Assembly (NCBI RefSeq): GCF_016924145.1
Contig: NZ_JAFFZO010000007.1
Span: forward strand, 88,032-149,889
Reading direction: 5' to 3'
DNA length: 61,858 bases
Source of the DNA: Amphritea pacifica
GTDB lineage: Bacteria; Pseudomonadota; Gammaproteobacteria; Pseudomonadales; Balneatricaceae
Shown: positions 46,695 through 55,470 of the stretch, piece by piece
Layout: the number at the start of each line of letters is the position of its first letter
Numbering within the stretch: the first letter of the stretch is position 1
Program-made: the position numbers and the translations under genes
The notes under the pieces: generated by a model
The model's database searches: none
Told to the model about the DNA's origin: nothing
What the model saw: the letters and a program-made list of their open reading frames with translations, nothing else

Positions 46695-48743
46695 ATGTCC
46701 AACGATCCACTACTGCAACCCTATCAACTCAAGCATCTGCAGCTGCGTAACCGCATAATGATCACCTCTCACGAGCCGGCCTACTCAGAAAACGGGATGC
46801 CCACTGAACGCTATCGTGCCTATCACGTGGAGCGGGCCAAAGCGGGGGTCGCGCTGACAATGACGGCCGGCTCTGCAGCGGTATCGCTGGATAGTCCACC
46901 GGTCTTCGATAACCTGCTGGTGTATAAAGATGAGATTGTGCCCTGGATGAAAGATCTGACCGACGAGTGTCATGAACATGGCACCGCAGTGATGATTCAA
47001 CTGACCCATCTGGGGCGCCGCACCCGCTGGGATAAAGGCGAGTGGTTGCCGGCAGTCTCCCCCTCCCATCACCGTGAACCCTCTCATAAAGCGTTCCCGA
47101 AAAAGATCGAAGACTGGGATATCGATCGCATTATCAGAGATTACACCGACGCGGCTGAACGGATGGTTGCGGCAGGCCTCGATGGTATCGAACTGCAGGC
47201 GTATGGCCATCTGATGGATCAGTTCTGGTCTCCCCTGACCAATACGCTGGATGGCCCTTACGGGGGCGATCTGGATAACCGTCTAAGATTTACCTTTGAT
47301 CTGCTGAAATCGATCCGCCAGCGGGTAGGTAATGAATTTATTGTTGGTCTGCGCTATACCGGTGATGAGATGCTGCCGGGCGGTCTGAACGCTGCGGATG
47401 GTCTGTCCATCTCGCAACGCCTGAAAGACTGTGGCATGGTCGACTTTCTCAACGTCGTGCGTGGTCACATCGACACCGATGCAGGGCTAACTGATGTGAT
47501 CCCGATTCAGGGGATGCGTAACTCTCCCCATCTGGATTTCGCCGGCGAGATCCGCTCAGCAACCGACTTCCCGGTCTTCCACGCTGCGAAGATTCCGGAT
47601 GTTGCCACCGCCCGTTATGCCATCGCCAGCGGCAAGGTCGATATGGTGGGCATGACCCGGGCACATATGACCGACCCCCATATAGTGCGTAAGATCATCG
47701 CCGGCAAAGAGGACAGCATCCGCCCCTGCGTCGGTGCCAACTACTGCCTTGACCGCATCTATCAGGGCGGTGCTGCTTTCTGTATCCATAACGCGGCCAC
47801 CGGTCGTGAACTTAGCATGCCTCACGAGATTGCGAAAGCAACACAACGGAAAAAAATTGTTATTGTCGGGGCCGGCCCCGGAGGTCTGGAAGCCGCCCGG
47901 GTTGCCGCAGAACGGGGCCATGAGGTGGTCGTATTTGAAGCCGCCAGTGATGCCGGCGGGCAGATTCTGCTAACCTCTCAAAGCCCACGTCGCCATGAGA
48001 TGATCAGCATCATCGACTGGCGCATGCAGCAGTGTGAATCGATGGGAGTGAAATTCCACTTCAATACCTATGCCGAAGCCGACACGGTACTAGCGGAAGA
48101 TCCCGATGAAGTGATTATCGCCACCGGTGGTCTGCCGGATACTGAGGTGCTTCAAAGTGGCAATGAACTGGTGGTTTCAACCTGGGATATAATTTCCCGC
48201 AGTGTCAAACCCGGCACCAATGTACTGCTGTACGATGATGCCGGTGATCACGCAGCGCTGCAGGCCGCCGAAGTCATCGCCAATAGCGGTGCCAGAGTCG
48301 AGATTATGACACCGGATCGCAGCTTTGCTCCCGAGGTGATGGCGATGAACCTGGTACCCTATATGCGTGCCCTGCAGCAACAGGAGGTCACCTTCACCGT
48401 CACCTACCGGCTGCACTCGGTGGCCCGCGACGGCAATGAACTGGTGGCGACAGTCGGCAGCGACTACGATGACGGCAGCCGCGATTTCACTCAGAGCCGC
48501 CGCATCGATCAGGTAGTCGTCAACCACGGCACCCTGCCGTTGGATGATCTGTACTTCGACCTCAAGCCCCACTCTATTAACCAGGGTGAAGTGAACTACG
48601 ATCAGCTGATTGCGGGCATGCCTCAGACCCTGGAAAAAAACAGCGCGGGTAAATTCCGCCTGTTCCGTATCGGTGATGCGATATCGGCGCGCAATACCCA
48701 TGCGGCGATCTATGATGCCTTACGACTGGTAAAAGATCTCTGA
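46695..48743 (+). CDS. OYE-type FMN/FAD oxidoreductase (dienoyl-CoA reductase/DgcA-like)
   Basis: About 682 residues. Residues 1-370 are an Old-Yellow-Enzyme TIM barrel (QLRNRIMITSHEP, AVMIQLTHLGRR, ELQAYGHLMDQFWSP). The Fe-S region has CVGANYC and a later CIHN, a three-Cys pattern rather than the four-Cys CX2CX3CX11C of dienoyl-CoA reductase. Then comes an FAD/NAD domain with IVIVGAGPGGLEAARVAAERGHEVVVFE. The CVGANYC variant resembles dimethylglycine and N-methylproline demethylases, so N-demethylation is a good guess. The start at 46695 follows GGAGAGG; a longer start has no site. Confidence 0.75.
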   Translation: MSNDPLLQPYQLKHLQLRNRIMITSHEPAYSENGMPTERYRAYHVERAKAGVALTMTAGSAAVSLDSPPVFDNLLVYKDEIVPWMKDLTDECHEHGTAVMIQLTHLGRRTRWDKGEWLPAVSPSHHREPSHKAFPKKIEDWDIDRIIRDYTDAAERMVAAGLDGIELQAYGHLMDQFWSPLTNTLDGPYGGDLDNRLRFTFDLLKSIRQRVGNEFIVGLRYTGDEMLPGGLNAADGLSISQRLKDCGMVDFLNVVRGHIDTDAGLTDVIPIQGMRNSPHLDFAGEIRSATDFPVFHAAKIPDVATARYAIASGKVDMVGMTRAHMTDPHIVRKIIAGKEDSIRPCVGANYCLDRIYQGGAAFCIHNAATGRELSMPHEIAKATQRKKIVIVGAGPGGLEAARVAAERGHEVVVFEAASDAGGQILLTSQSPRRHEMISIIDWRMQQCESMGVKFHFNTYAEADTVLAEDPDEVIIATGGLPDTEVLQSGNELVVSTWDIISRSVKPGTNVLLYDDAGDHAALQAAEVIANSGARVEIMTPDRSFAPEVMAMNLVPYMRALQQQEVTFTVTYRLHSVARDGNELVATVGSDYDDGSRDFTQSRRIDQVVVNHGTLPLDDLYFDLKPHSINQGEVNYDQLIAGMPQTLEKNSAGKFRLFRIGDAISARNTHAAIYDALRLVKDL

Positions 48744-48828
48744 AACGATTAGAAACGATTAAAAGTTGGGCAGGTTTTACAGTGATATGTTCAGCCTGCC
48801 CGGATTGTGTTTAAGGAATACAGACTAA

Positions 48829-49107
48829 CTATCTGAGCTGGCTGTCTTTACTACCACGGCGATTGATGCCAGCCGAACTGACCTGCTGTTTTTCCAGTTC
48901 TGCCTGGCATTTAATACAGAGGCGAATACCGGGAACCGCCTGTCGCCGTTTCTCCGGAATAGGCTGATCGCATTCTTCACAGTGAGTTAAGCTTTCCGCC
49001 GCACTGGAGCCCGTATTTAAACGGCTGCGCGCCAGCGCGACAGCATCTTCAACACTGGCATCAATCTGATCCTGAACGGCGCCATCACGCGCCCAGCCAC
49101 CGGCCAT
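48829..49107 (-). CDS. ybiI: YbiI-like DksA/TraR-family zinc-finger protein
   Basis: A 92-residue protein starting MAGGWARDGAVQDQIDAS, with the zinc-finger Cys pairs CEECDQPIPEKRRQAVPGIRLC and CIKC, and the C-terminal NRRGSKDSQLR. Both ends match E. coli YbiI nearly word for word. It is a short relative of DksA whose role is not established. It is unrelated in context to the DksA-like gene at 12484. Confidence 0.85.
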   Translation of the reverse strand: MAGGWARDGAVQDQIDASVEDAVALARSRLNTGSSAAESLTHCEECDQPIPEKRRQAVPGIRLCIKCQAELEKQQVSSAGINRRGSKDSQLR

Positions 49108-49182
49108 ATCAACTCCTCAACCTTTTTTGCAAAATTCTGATTTTAGAAAGATTCTGACTTGAGAAAGCCCCTGATCTGCTTA

Positions 49183-50001
49183 TCAATCAACAGACGATAT
49201 AATCTGTGACTTCTTGTAAGCAGCATCCAGCCCCTCTGCGATAGCATCGGCCAGCGGTGAGGCCTGCATCGCATTTAACCCCGCCGCGGTGGTGCCCGCA
49301 TAGTCAATCATAGCCTTAACCTGCTCTGCTGGCGAAGCCTCTGCCGTGGCCATGACAACCCCACTGGCATGAAAAAGCTGCCGTACCGCCCGTTCGGCTA
49401 TGGCCGGATCGATACCGGTTTTAACGGCATAATTCACCATGCAATCCGCATAATAGGCGACAAACCCCGGTACCGGGCCGATCAGCGCAGTGAACTGATC
49501 GATCTGATCCTCACTGGCAACCTCATCTGTCTGACCAATCGCGTTAAACAGCGCCTGCGTCGCTTCACGATCCTCAGCCGTCACGCCACGACTGGCACAC
49601 CAGGGAGAGTAAGCCAGCCCTTTTTCCGCCGCGGGATTGGACATCGCCCGGATCACCCGTTCAGCCCCGGTGCGATGCTGAAGCTGCTCAATGGTAACCC
49701 CCGCAGCCACAGATATTAGCAACCCGTGATGAGACTCTACCCTGATATCCAGCGTCGCTGACAATGCAGGCGGTACCGCGATAATCACAATGTCACAGTG
49801 GTCGATCAGGTCCTGATTACAGGAGGTAAACTGTATCGCTGCTTTTGATTGCACTGATTCAAAGCCGGTACGGTTATTTGAACGGCTGGAGATCCACAGT
49901 TTCTCAGATGCAACAAGCCCGCTGCGAAGTAACCCATGAGCGATAGCCGCGCCAAGCTGGCCAGTGCCGCCAATAATACCGATACAAAGTTCTGAGATCA
50001 T
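49183..50001 (-). CDS. Pyrroline-5-carboxylate-reductase-like protein
   Basis: A 272-residue ProC-family protein with a Rossmann start GIIGGTGQLGAAIAHGLLRSGL and the C-terminal ProC block VKAMIDYAGTTAAGLNAMQ. The family block is usually SPGGTT; here it is MIDYAGTTAAG, so it diverges from true ProC. Given a neighbouring oxidoreductase of the N-methylproline demethylase type, an imine/proline-analogue reductase is possible. That is inference. Confidence 0.72.
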   Translation of the reverse strand: MISELCIGIIGGTGQLGAAIAHGLLRSGLVASEKLWISSRSNNRTGFESVQSKAAIQFTSCNQDLIDHCDIVIIAVPPALSATLDIRVESHHGLLISVAAGVTIEQLQHRTGAERVIRAMSNPAAEKGLAYSPWCASRGVTAEDREATQALFNAIGQTDEVASEDQIDQFTALIGPVPGFVAYYADCMVNYAVKTGIDPAIAERAVRQLFHASGVVMATAEASPAEQVKAMIDYAGTTAAGLNAMQASPLADAIAEGLDAAYKKSQIISSVD

Positions 50002-50569
50002 GTCGACACAGGCTCCATAAATTCACACAACGAGGCTGATGCAGCCGTAAAAACATAACCACCATTCTAGCGCATCCGCACGGAGAGTTTCCTGTCTTTA
50101 CGACCGATATCTGCCGCATAGCGACCGGGTAAAACAGAGGAATTTAAAACAGAAGGATTAAAAAGGCGTTTGCAAAAGGGCTGTGTTAAATGTCATTTAG
50201 AATGAAATAAAAAAGCAGCTCTTAGGGCATTACTGTTCTTAATCCTAAAGGGATCCTCATTTGAGGATTCCTTTTGCTTATCAGGCGTGTGTGCGATAGC
50301 TCAGTTTACATCTGCTTCACAGAAAAACTAAGTTTATAATCAAGCTAAAACATATAATCAGGCATTTTACATTTGGAAAAACAATCAATTAATTGGGGTG
50401 AACGGACCATGAAAAGCGCGACGTTGTATTATTCCTCAATCTTCTCATCCGTGGCTCTGAGTTGAGTGTTTCACCACTATTTAAAGCTACTTTCTTGCTC
50501 AGCCAGCTTTCGCCAGATATATTGTAGGCAAATTGAACGGAACACTGACCTACACAAGGACGTACACTC
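50002..50569. other. Boundary stretch before the RHS island
   Basis: A 568-base gene-free region between divergent genes. It holds a lone plus-strand terminator (50247-50277) with no gene ahead of it, then AT-rich DNA with the promoter region of the RHS operon. A 60-codon minus-strand frame here looks spurious. The composition change marks the left edge of the accessory island. Confidence 0.45.
50247..50277 (+). terminator. Orphan intrinsic terminator
   Basis: AAAGGGATCCTC, loop ATTT, GAGGATTCCTTT (one G-T pair), then TT. No plus-strand gene precedes it within two kilobases. It could end a small RNA starting near 50150 or be left from a deleted gene. Confidence 0.6.
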
Positions 50570-52360
50570 ATGGAACTGAGTTCTTCCTATACGCGATTGC
50601 GCATTGCCCCGGCTTTATTATTTTTTCTTTCCTGTATCTCAACTGCAACTGCAGCACCATTAACGACTGAACAAGCGTCTCAGTTGGAACAATGTATCGG
50701 AGGTAATGCTTCAGTTTCAATCGTCGAGGGAGAAGATGGCTGGGGACCGGTTCCTGATGGCTGGAGTGATTATGCAACCCCTAATGATTACCATCCTGGT
50801 AAGGTATGGTTTACGAGTATGGGGGTGAAAAATGGCAGTGCCTGCATGACAGATTTCAACAAGTACAGCCTTCAACTCCGCGCAAAAGCGTTTGCTGAAA
50901 GCAAAGGTAAAAAGCTAGCTACAAATTTATATAGTGAAAGTGGCCCCGGTGGGGTAATGGGTATTTGCTTAACGCATACGACACATTTCTATAAAAATGA
51001 ATACTACTATAAGCTTGGTTGGGGTGAATGGTACAACTATCAGTTATTTTTATTCGATGAAAACGATATATCGATCAAACCGCCAAAACTCTCTTACCCA
51101 CAGGATAGTAACTGTAAATTAACGATCATTAATGGTTTTTTAAAAGCGAATCAATATGATCCCGATTGTTCTGAAGAGCAAAAAAAAGGCTACTCAGTTA
51201 ACAGGCTGCTCAGTGCATGTTATTTTCCGGCACAAAAAACCAAACAGGATGGTAAACCATCGTGCAGGATTGGTAATCCAATAAATATCGCAACTGGAAA
51301 TAAATTCCAATCAGTTTCTATCTATGTAGCACCGATCACTCTAAGTCTTAGCTATAACAGCAGCATTGATTTATGGGAGCATAATTTCCAGCCCAAAATT
51401 AATCATTTCAACATTGGCAAATCGCTATTAATTCGGCCTGGCGGCAAAGGTTTAACTTTTTCCCTGCTTAACGGTCATTGGACCAGTGATGCCGATATTT
51501 TTTATCAACTCACAGATCTGGGGTCCGGTAATTCACCTCGGTGGCAGATTATAACTCCCGAAGGCAATACCGAGCTTTATAATGAGGCAGGCCAACTCCT
51601 CTCAATTACTTCGATATCAGGTGATACAACTACTCTGAGTTACTCCGATTCAACAACTACAGTCACCAACCACCTGGGTGATACCTTAGTACTCACCTAT
51701 GATGCTAATGGAAATCTCAGCGCAGCCCTGCTGAATAATGAGGTTAACCACAGCTTTAATTTTGATGCCAAAGGCCGGCTGCTCAGCCGGACGGATAACG
51801 AGGGCAATACCACTCAATATCACTACGAAGATACCCGCTTTCCGAATCACCTTACAGGCATCACCGGCCCCGATGGCAAACGCTTTGCCAGTTGGGCTTA
51901 TGATGATCAGGGGCGTGGAATTATGAGTGAACACGCAGGACAAGAGCATGTCGAACTGGTGTTTAACACTAATGGCTCAACCACCGTTACCAACGAGCTG
52001 GGTAAGCAGACCACCTACCACTTTAGCGAGATTGAAGGTCTGAAACGGCCAACCCTGATCGAGGGCCATGCCACCGCTAACTGTGTCGGGTCGAACAAAG
52101 CCTATACCTACTACCCTTCCGGCCTGCTGAAAACCAAAACCGACTGGGCTGGTAACACTACCCGCTATGAATATAACGACCGGGGGTTGATAACCCTGAT
52201 TGCTGAAGCGGAAGGGTCGCCGCAGGAACGGATAACAACCCAGATCTGGTATAGCATTAAGCCATTGCTGTTAGAACGGGTGCAAGGCATTCAGCGCACT
52301 CGCTTCAGCTATAACAGTACTAACCGGCTTATAGAAACCACTCAAGAATTAGTGCAGTAA
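50570..52360 (+). CDS. Split-RHS N-terminal half, head variant 1 (secreted)
   Basis: 596 residues. Sec signal peptide (about 1-28), then a unique Cys-rich head (about 29-230) of unknown fold. The DUF6531-type RHS entry CRIGNPINIATGNKFQ follows, then YD repeats such as YNEAGQLLSITS and YDANGNLSAALL. The last 194 residues are shared with the next two proteins. It stops inside the repeat region, without RHS core or toxin. Mature Cys count is eight: six in the head, one before GNPI and one in ANCVGS; an even number suggests disulfides. First gene of a five-gene operon; 35 bases to the next. I do not recognise the head. Confidence 0.85.
   Translation: MELSSSYTRLRIAPALLFFLSCISTATAAPLTTEQASQLEQCIGGNASVSIVEGEDGWGPVPDGWSDYATPNDYHPGKVWFTSMGVKNGSACMTDFNKYSLQLRAKAFAESKGKKLATNLYSESGPGGVMGICLTHTTHFYKNEYYYKLGWGEWYNYQLFLFDENDISIKPPKLSYPQDSNCKLTIINGFLKANQYDPDCSEEQKKGYSVNRLLSACYFPAQKTKQDGKPSCRIGNPINIATGNKFQSVSIYVAPITLSLSYNSSIDLWEHNFQPKINHFNIGKSLLIRPGGKGLTFSLLNGHWTSDADIFYQLTDLGSGNSPRWQIITPEGNTELYNEAGQLLSITSISGDTTTLSYSDSTTTVTNHLGDTLVLTYDANGNLSAALLNNEVNHSFNFDAKGRLLSRTDNEGNTTQYHYEDTRFPNHLTGITGPDGKRFASWAYDDQGRGIMSEHAGQEHVELVFNTNGSTTVTNELGKQTTYHFSEIEGLKRPTLIEGHATANCVGSNKAYTYYPSGLLKTKTDWAGNTTRYEYNDRGLITLIAEAEGSPQERITTQIWYSIKPLLLERVQGIQRTRFSYNSTNRLIETTQELVQ
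51731..52314 (+). repeat. 584-bp RHS tail repeat, copy 1
   Basis: Near-identical to 53239-53822 and 54815-55398, from CTGAATAATGA to TTCAGCTATAA. Identical in length, with scattered substitutions only. Homology to copy 2 extends upstream to about 51466. Confidence 0.9.
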
Positions 52361-52395
52361 AATATTAATTATATGTATCAAAACAAGGGTTAATT

Positions 52396-53865
52396 ATGAA
52401 AAGGAATTTTTTTGGCTTACTTTTACAATCCAAGTTTTGCGTTAATGCCTTTCTGCTTTTCTGTTCGGTGCTAATGGTATCACCGATCCATGCATCATCT
52501 TGCCCTTCAGTTCAACAAGCATTAGAAGCTGCATTATCTAACTACAGGGCTTGGCAAGCGGAATATGCTTACTGCATGAGTATTCTTCCTAAAAAGTGGT
52601 GTGGAGAGTATACGGTCCCGCCTCATATAGTCACACAAGCAGGACTATCATGGGTTCAATCTCACTGGTGCCAACCTGAAGTTAGCGGTGGGCAGTGTTA
52701 TGGTATAACACATGGGGACAAAGTAAATTGCAACCCCGAGCGTGAAAAAGGTGAAGATCCATGTGTAACAGGAAATCCAATATCGATTAGCAGTGGAAAT
52801 AAATACCAATTAGAAAATGTTTTTTTACACTCGCTTCCATTAGCCCTCAGTTACAATAGTGATGATTACCATTGGAGCGATAACTACACTCAAAAAGTTA
52901 TTGTTCTGGATGGCTCTGCATTATTGGTCCAGCCTGATGGAAAAGGCTTACCTTTTACCCTGCTTAACGGTCAGTGGACCAGTGATGGCGATATCTTTTA
53001 TCAACTCACAGATTTGAGCACAGATTTGGGGACAGGCACGTCACCTCGCTGGCAGGTTGTAACTCCTGAAGGCGATACCGAATTATACAATGAAGCTGGC
53101 CAACTCCTCTCAATCACTTCGTTATCAGGTGATACAACCACGCTGAGTTACTCCGATTCAACAACTACGGTCACCAATCATCTGGGTGATACCTTAGTTC
53201 TTAGCTATGACGCTAACGGAAATCTCAGCGCAGCCCAGCTGAATAATGAAGTTAACCACAGCTTTAATTTTGATGCCGAAGGCCGGCTGCTCAGCCGGAC
53301 AGATAACGAGGGCAACACCACTCAGTACCACTACGAAGATACCCGCTTTCCGAATCATCTTACGGGCATCACCGGGCCAGACGGCAAACGCTTTGCCAGC
53401 TGGGCTTATGATGATCAGGGGCGTGGGATTATGAGTGAACACGCGGGACAAGAGCATGTCGAGCTGGTGTTTAACACCGATGGCACAACCACAGTCACTA
53501 ACGAGTTGGGCAAACAAACTACCTATCACTTTACCGAGATTGAAGGTCTGAAACGGCCAACCCTGATCGAGGGCCATGCCACCGCTAACTGCGTGGGTTC
53601 GAACAAAGCCTATACCTACTACCCTTCCGGCCTGCTGGAAACCAAAACCGACTGGGCTGGTAACACTACCCGCTATGAATATAACGACCGGGGGTTGATA
53701 ACCCTGATTGCGGAAGCGGAAGGGTCACCGCAGAAACGGATAACAACCCAGATCTGGGATAGCACTAAGCCATTGCTGTTAGAGCGGGTGCAGGGAAGTC
53801 AGCGTACCCGCTTCAGCTATAATCAACTGAACCAGCTAAAAAGTACGATATTAGAAACCCGTTAA
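52396..53865 (+). CDS. Split-RHS N-terminal half, head variant 2 (secreted)
   Basis: 489 residues. A signal peptide (about 1-34, ending IHASS) is followed by a short head (about 35-125) with six Cys (SCPSVQQ, YAYCMS, KKWCGE, SHWCQ, GGQCYG, VNCNP). It then joins the same DUF6531 entry CVTGNPISISSGNKYQ. From TSDGDIFYQLTDL onward it tracks variant 1 closely, then the shared tail. It ends SYNQLNQLKSTILETR, a different last 12 residues from variants 1 and 3. The head has no relation to the others that I can see. Confidence 0.85.
   Translation: MKRNFFGLLLQSKFCVNAFLLFCSVLMVSPIHASSCPSVQQALEAALSNYRAWQAEYAYCMSILPKKWCGEYTVPPHIVTQAGLSWVQSHWCQPEVSGGQCYGITHGDKVNCNPEREKGEDPCVTGNPISISSGNKYQLENVFLHSLPLALSYNSDDYHWSDNYTQKVIVLDGSALLVQPDGKGLPFTLLNGQWTSDGDIFYQLTDLSTDLGTGTSPRWQVVTPEGDTELYNEAGQLLSITSLSGDTTTLSYSDSTTTVTNHLGDTLVLSYDANGNLSAAQLNNEVNHSFNFDAEGRLLSRTDNEGNTTQYHYEDTRFPNHLTGITGPDGKRFASWAYDDQGRGIMSEHAGQEHVELVFNTDGTTTVTNELGKQTTYHFTEIEGLKRPTLIEGHATANCVGSNKAYTYYPSGLLETKTDWAGNTTRYEYNDRGLITLIAEAEGSPQKRITTQIWDSTKPLLLERVQGSQRTRFSYNQLNQLKSTILETR
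53239..53822 (+). repeat. 584-bp RHS tail repeat, copy 2
   Basis: Second copy; spaced 1508 bases from copy 1 and 1576 from copy 3. Direct orientation, so recombination would delete one head. Confidence 0.9.
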
Positions 53866-53896
53866 TAACCTAGAACGCTCAAGGATGAATTGAACA

Positions 53897-55444
53897 ATGT
53901 TAAATAAACTGTTTAAAAGTCTGCCGCTATTCACTGCAACGATATGCTTGATACCCGGTTTAGCTAGTGCATGTTCCCTCAGTTTTACTTCTCCCGCCTC
54001 GGGAAGCACTTCACAAAAAGCTTCAATTACTGTTACTGGTACCGGTTCAGGCGACGCTGATAGTGGTGACTATGGATCAGTAACTGCCACAGTTAACGGT
54101 CAAGTATTCTTTCAGTACAGTGGGAAGTTCACAAGTATCGTCCAGTTCCTGCAATCAGGACAAGCAAGTGCGCCCCTCAGCAAGGGAAGAAATCATCTAC
54201 GTGTATCCGGTAGTGTGGGCGGTTGCTCTGCATCAGATTCAATGGTGGTATTCTACTCCCCTCCCCTGAATGGTGCGGAAAAAGAGCAAGGTGAAGCTTC
54301 CTGTAAAGCCGGTAACCCAATAAGTATAGGGGGAGGGAATAAATATCAGCTTGAAACTATTTTGAGTTCAGTGATACCACTGGAATTACATTACAACAGT
54401 ATTGCTCAAGAATGGCGCCATAGCTTTCAGTCCAGCTTTATAATCAATAACGATAAAGCAAATTTACTGACACCTAGCGGTAAAGGTTTAATCTTTAGCT
54501 TAAATAATGGCGAATGGCTCAGCGATTCTGATATTTTTTACCGAGTTACAGATTTAGGTAGCGGAGCCTCCCCTCGCTGGGAGTTGCGCCGTCCTAACGG
54601 TGTAATTGAGCGCTACGATCAAACAGGACGGTTATACTCCTTAGTAAACTTATCAGGTGAAACAACATCTCTCAGTTATTTTAAGCCAGATAGCATATTT
54701 ACCTTATTCGGCGAGACGAAGGTTCTCACTCAGCATACCACCGTAATACAAAACCACCTGGGCGATATTCTCCTATTAAGCTATGGCGACAATGGTCATC
54801 TCAGCTCTGCCCAGCTGAATAATGAAGTTAACCACAGCTTTAATTTTGATGCCGAAGGCCGGCTGCTCAGCCGGACAGATAACGAGGGCAATACCACTCA
54901 GTATCACTACGAAGATACCCGCTTTCCGAATCATCTTACGGGCATCACCGGCCCCGATGGCAAACGCTTTGCCAGCTGGGCTTATGATGATCAGGGGCGT
55001 GGAATTATGAGTGAACACGCGGGACAAGAACATGTCGAACTGGTGTTTAATACTGATGGCTCAACCACCGTTACCAACGAGCTGGGTAAGCAGACCACCT
55101 ACCACTTTAGCGAGATTGAAGGTCTTAAACGGCCAACCCTGATCGAGGGCCATGCCACCGCTAACTGCGTGGGTTCGAACAAAGCCTATACCTACTATCC
55201 CTCCGGCCTGCTGGAAACCAAAACCGACTGGGCTGGTAACACTACCCGCTATGAATATAACGACCGGGGGTTGATAACCCTGATTGCAGAAGCGGAAGGG
55301 TCGCCGCAGGAACGGATAACAACCCAGGTCTGGGATAGCACTAAGCCATTGCTGTTAGAGCGGGTGCAAGGTAGCCAGCGCACCCGCTTCAGCTATAACA
55401 GTACGAATCAACTGACCGATACCACACAGGATTCCCTCCAGTAA
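53897..55444 (+). CDS. Split-RHS N-terminal half, head variant 3 (Ig-like head, secreted)
   Basis: 515 residues. A signal peptide (about 1-25, ending GLASAC) is followed by an Ig-like beta domain (about 26-120; FTSPASGSTSQKASITVTGTG, TATVNGQVFFQYSG, LSKGRNHLRVSGSVGG). Then the RHS entry CKAGNPISIGGGNKYQ and YD repeats. The middle (about 175-300) diverges from variants 1 and 2, while the last 194 residues rejoin them. It ends SYNSTNQLTDTTQDSLQ, 26 bases before the body gene. The ASAC site is a poor lipobox, so a lipoprotein is unlikely but possible. Confidence 0.85.
   Translation: MLNKLFKSLPLFTATICLIPGLASACSLSFTSPASGSTSQKASITVTGTGSGDADSGDYGSVTATVNGQVFFQYSGKFTSIVQFLQSGQASAPLSKGRNHLRVSGSVGGCSASDSMVVFYSPPLNGAEKEQGEASCKAGNPISIGGGNKYQLETILSSVIPLELHYNSIAQEWRHSFQSSFIINNDKANLLTPSGKGLIFSLNNGEWLSDSDIFYRVTDLGSGASPRWELRRPNGVIERYDQTGRLYSLVNLSGETTSLSYFKPDSIFTLFGETKVLTQHTTVIQNHLGDILLLSYGDNGHLSSAQLNNEVNHSFNFDAEGRLLSRTDNEGNTTQYHYEDTRFPNHLTGITGPDGKRFASWAYDDQGRGIMSEHAGQEHVELVFNTDGSTTVTNELGKQTTYHFSEIEGLKRPTLIEGHATANCVGSNKAYTYYPSGLLETKTDWAGNTTRYEYNDRGLITLIAEAEGSPQERITTQVWDSTKPLLLERVQGSQRTRFSYNSTNQLTDTTQDSLQ
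54815..55398 (+). repeat. 584-bp RHS tail repeat, copy 3
   Basis: Third copy, nearest to the RHS body gene. Upstream of it the gene diverges from copies 1 and 2, so the boundary at 54815 is sharp. Confidence 0.9.
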
Positions 55445-55470
55445 GTCGAATGCGACAAGGAATAATACTT

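Noticed and set aside
50389-50571. 60-codon minus-strand gene before the RHS operon
   Set aside because: No ribosome-binding site, no recognisable domain, and it overlaps the RHS promoter region.
53897-53975. Head variant 3 as a lipoprotein
   Set aside because: The site is ALASAC-like with Ala at -1, Ser at -2 and Ala at -3, a poor lipobox. Signal peptidase I cleavage is more likely.
51300-55400. CRISPR-like periodic repeats
   Set aside because: The periodicity comes from YD-repeat coding sequence and 1.5-kb gene duplication, not from short direct repeats with unique spacers.
50570-55444. The three RHS N-terminal genes as full-length RHS genes broken by point mutations
   Set aside because: Each has a clean stop followed by a ribosome-binding site and the next start within 35 bases, and no body-like sequence follows the first two. 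A shared frameshift cannot explain three genes ending at the same place.
50570-55444. Assembly duplication artefact
   Set aside because: Heads, spacers and the last residues differ between copies, and substitutions are scattered in the tails. A collapsed or duplicated contig would not give this. Long reads would still be useful.
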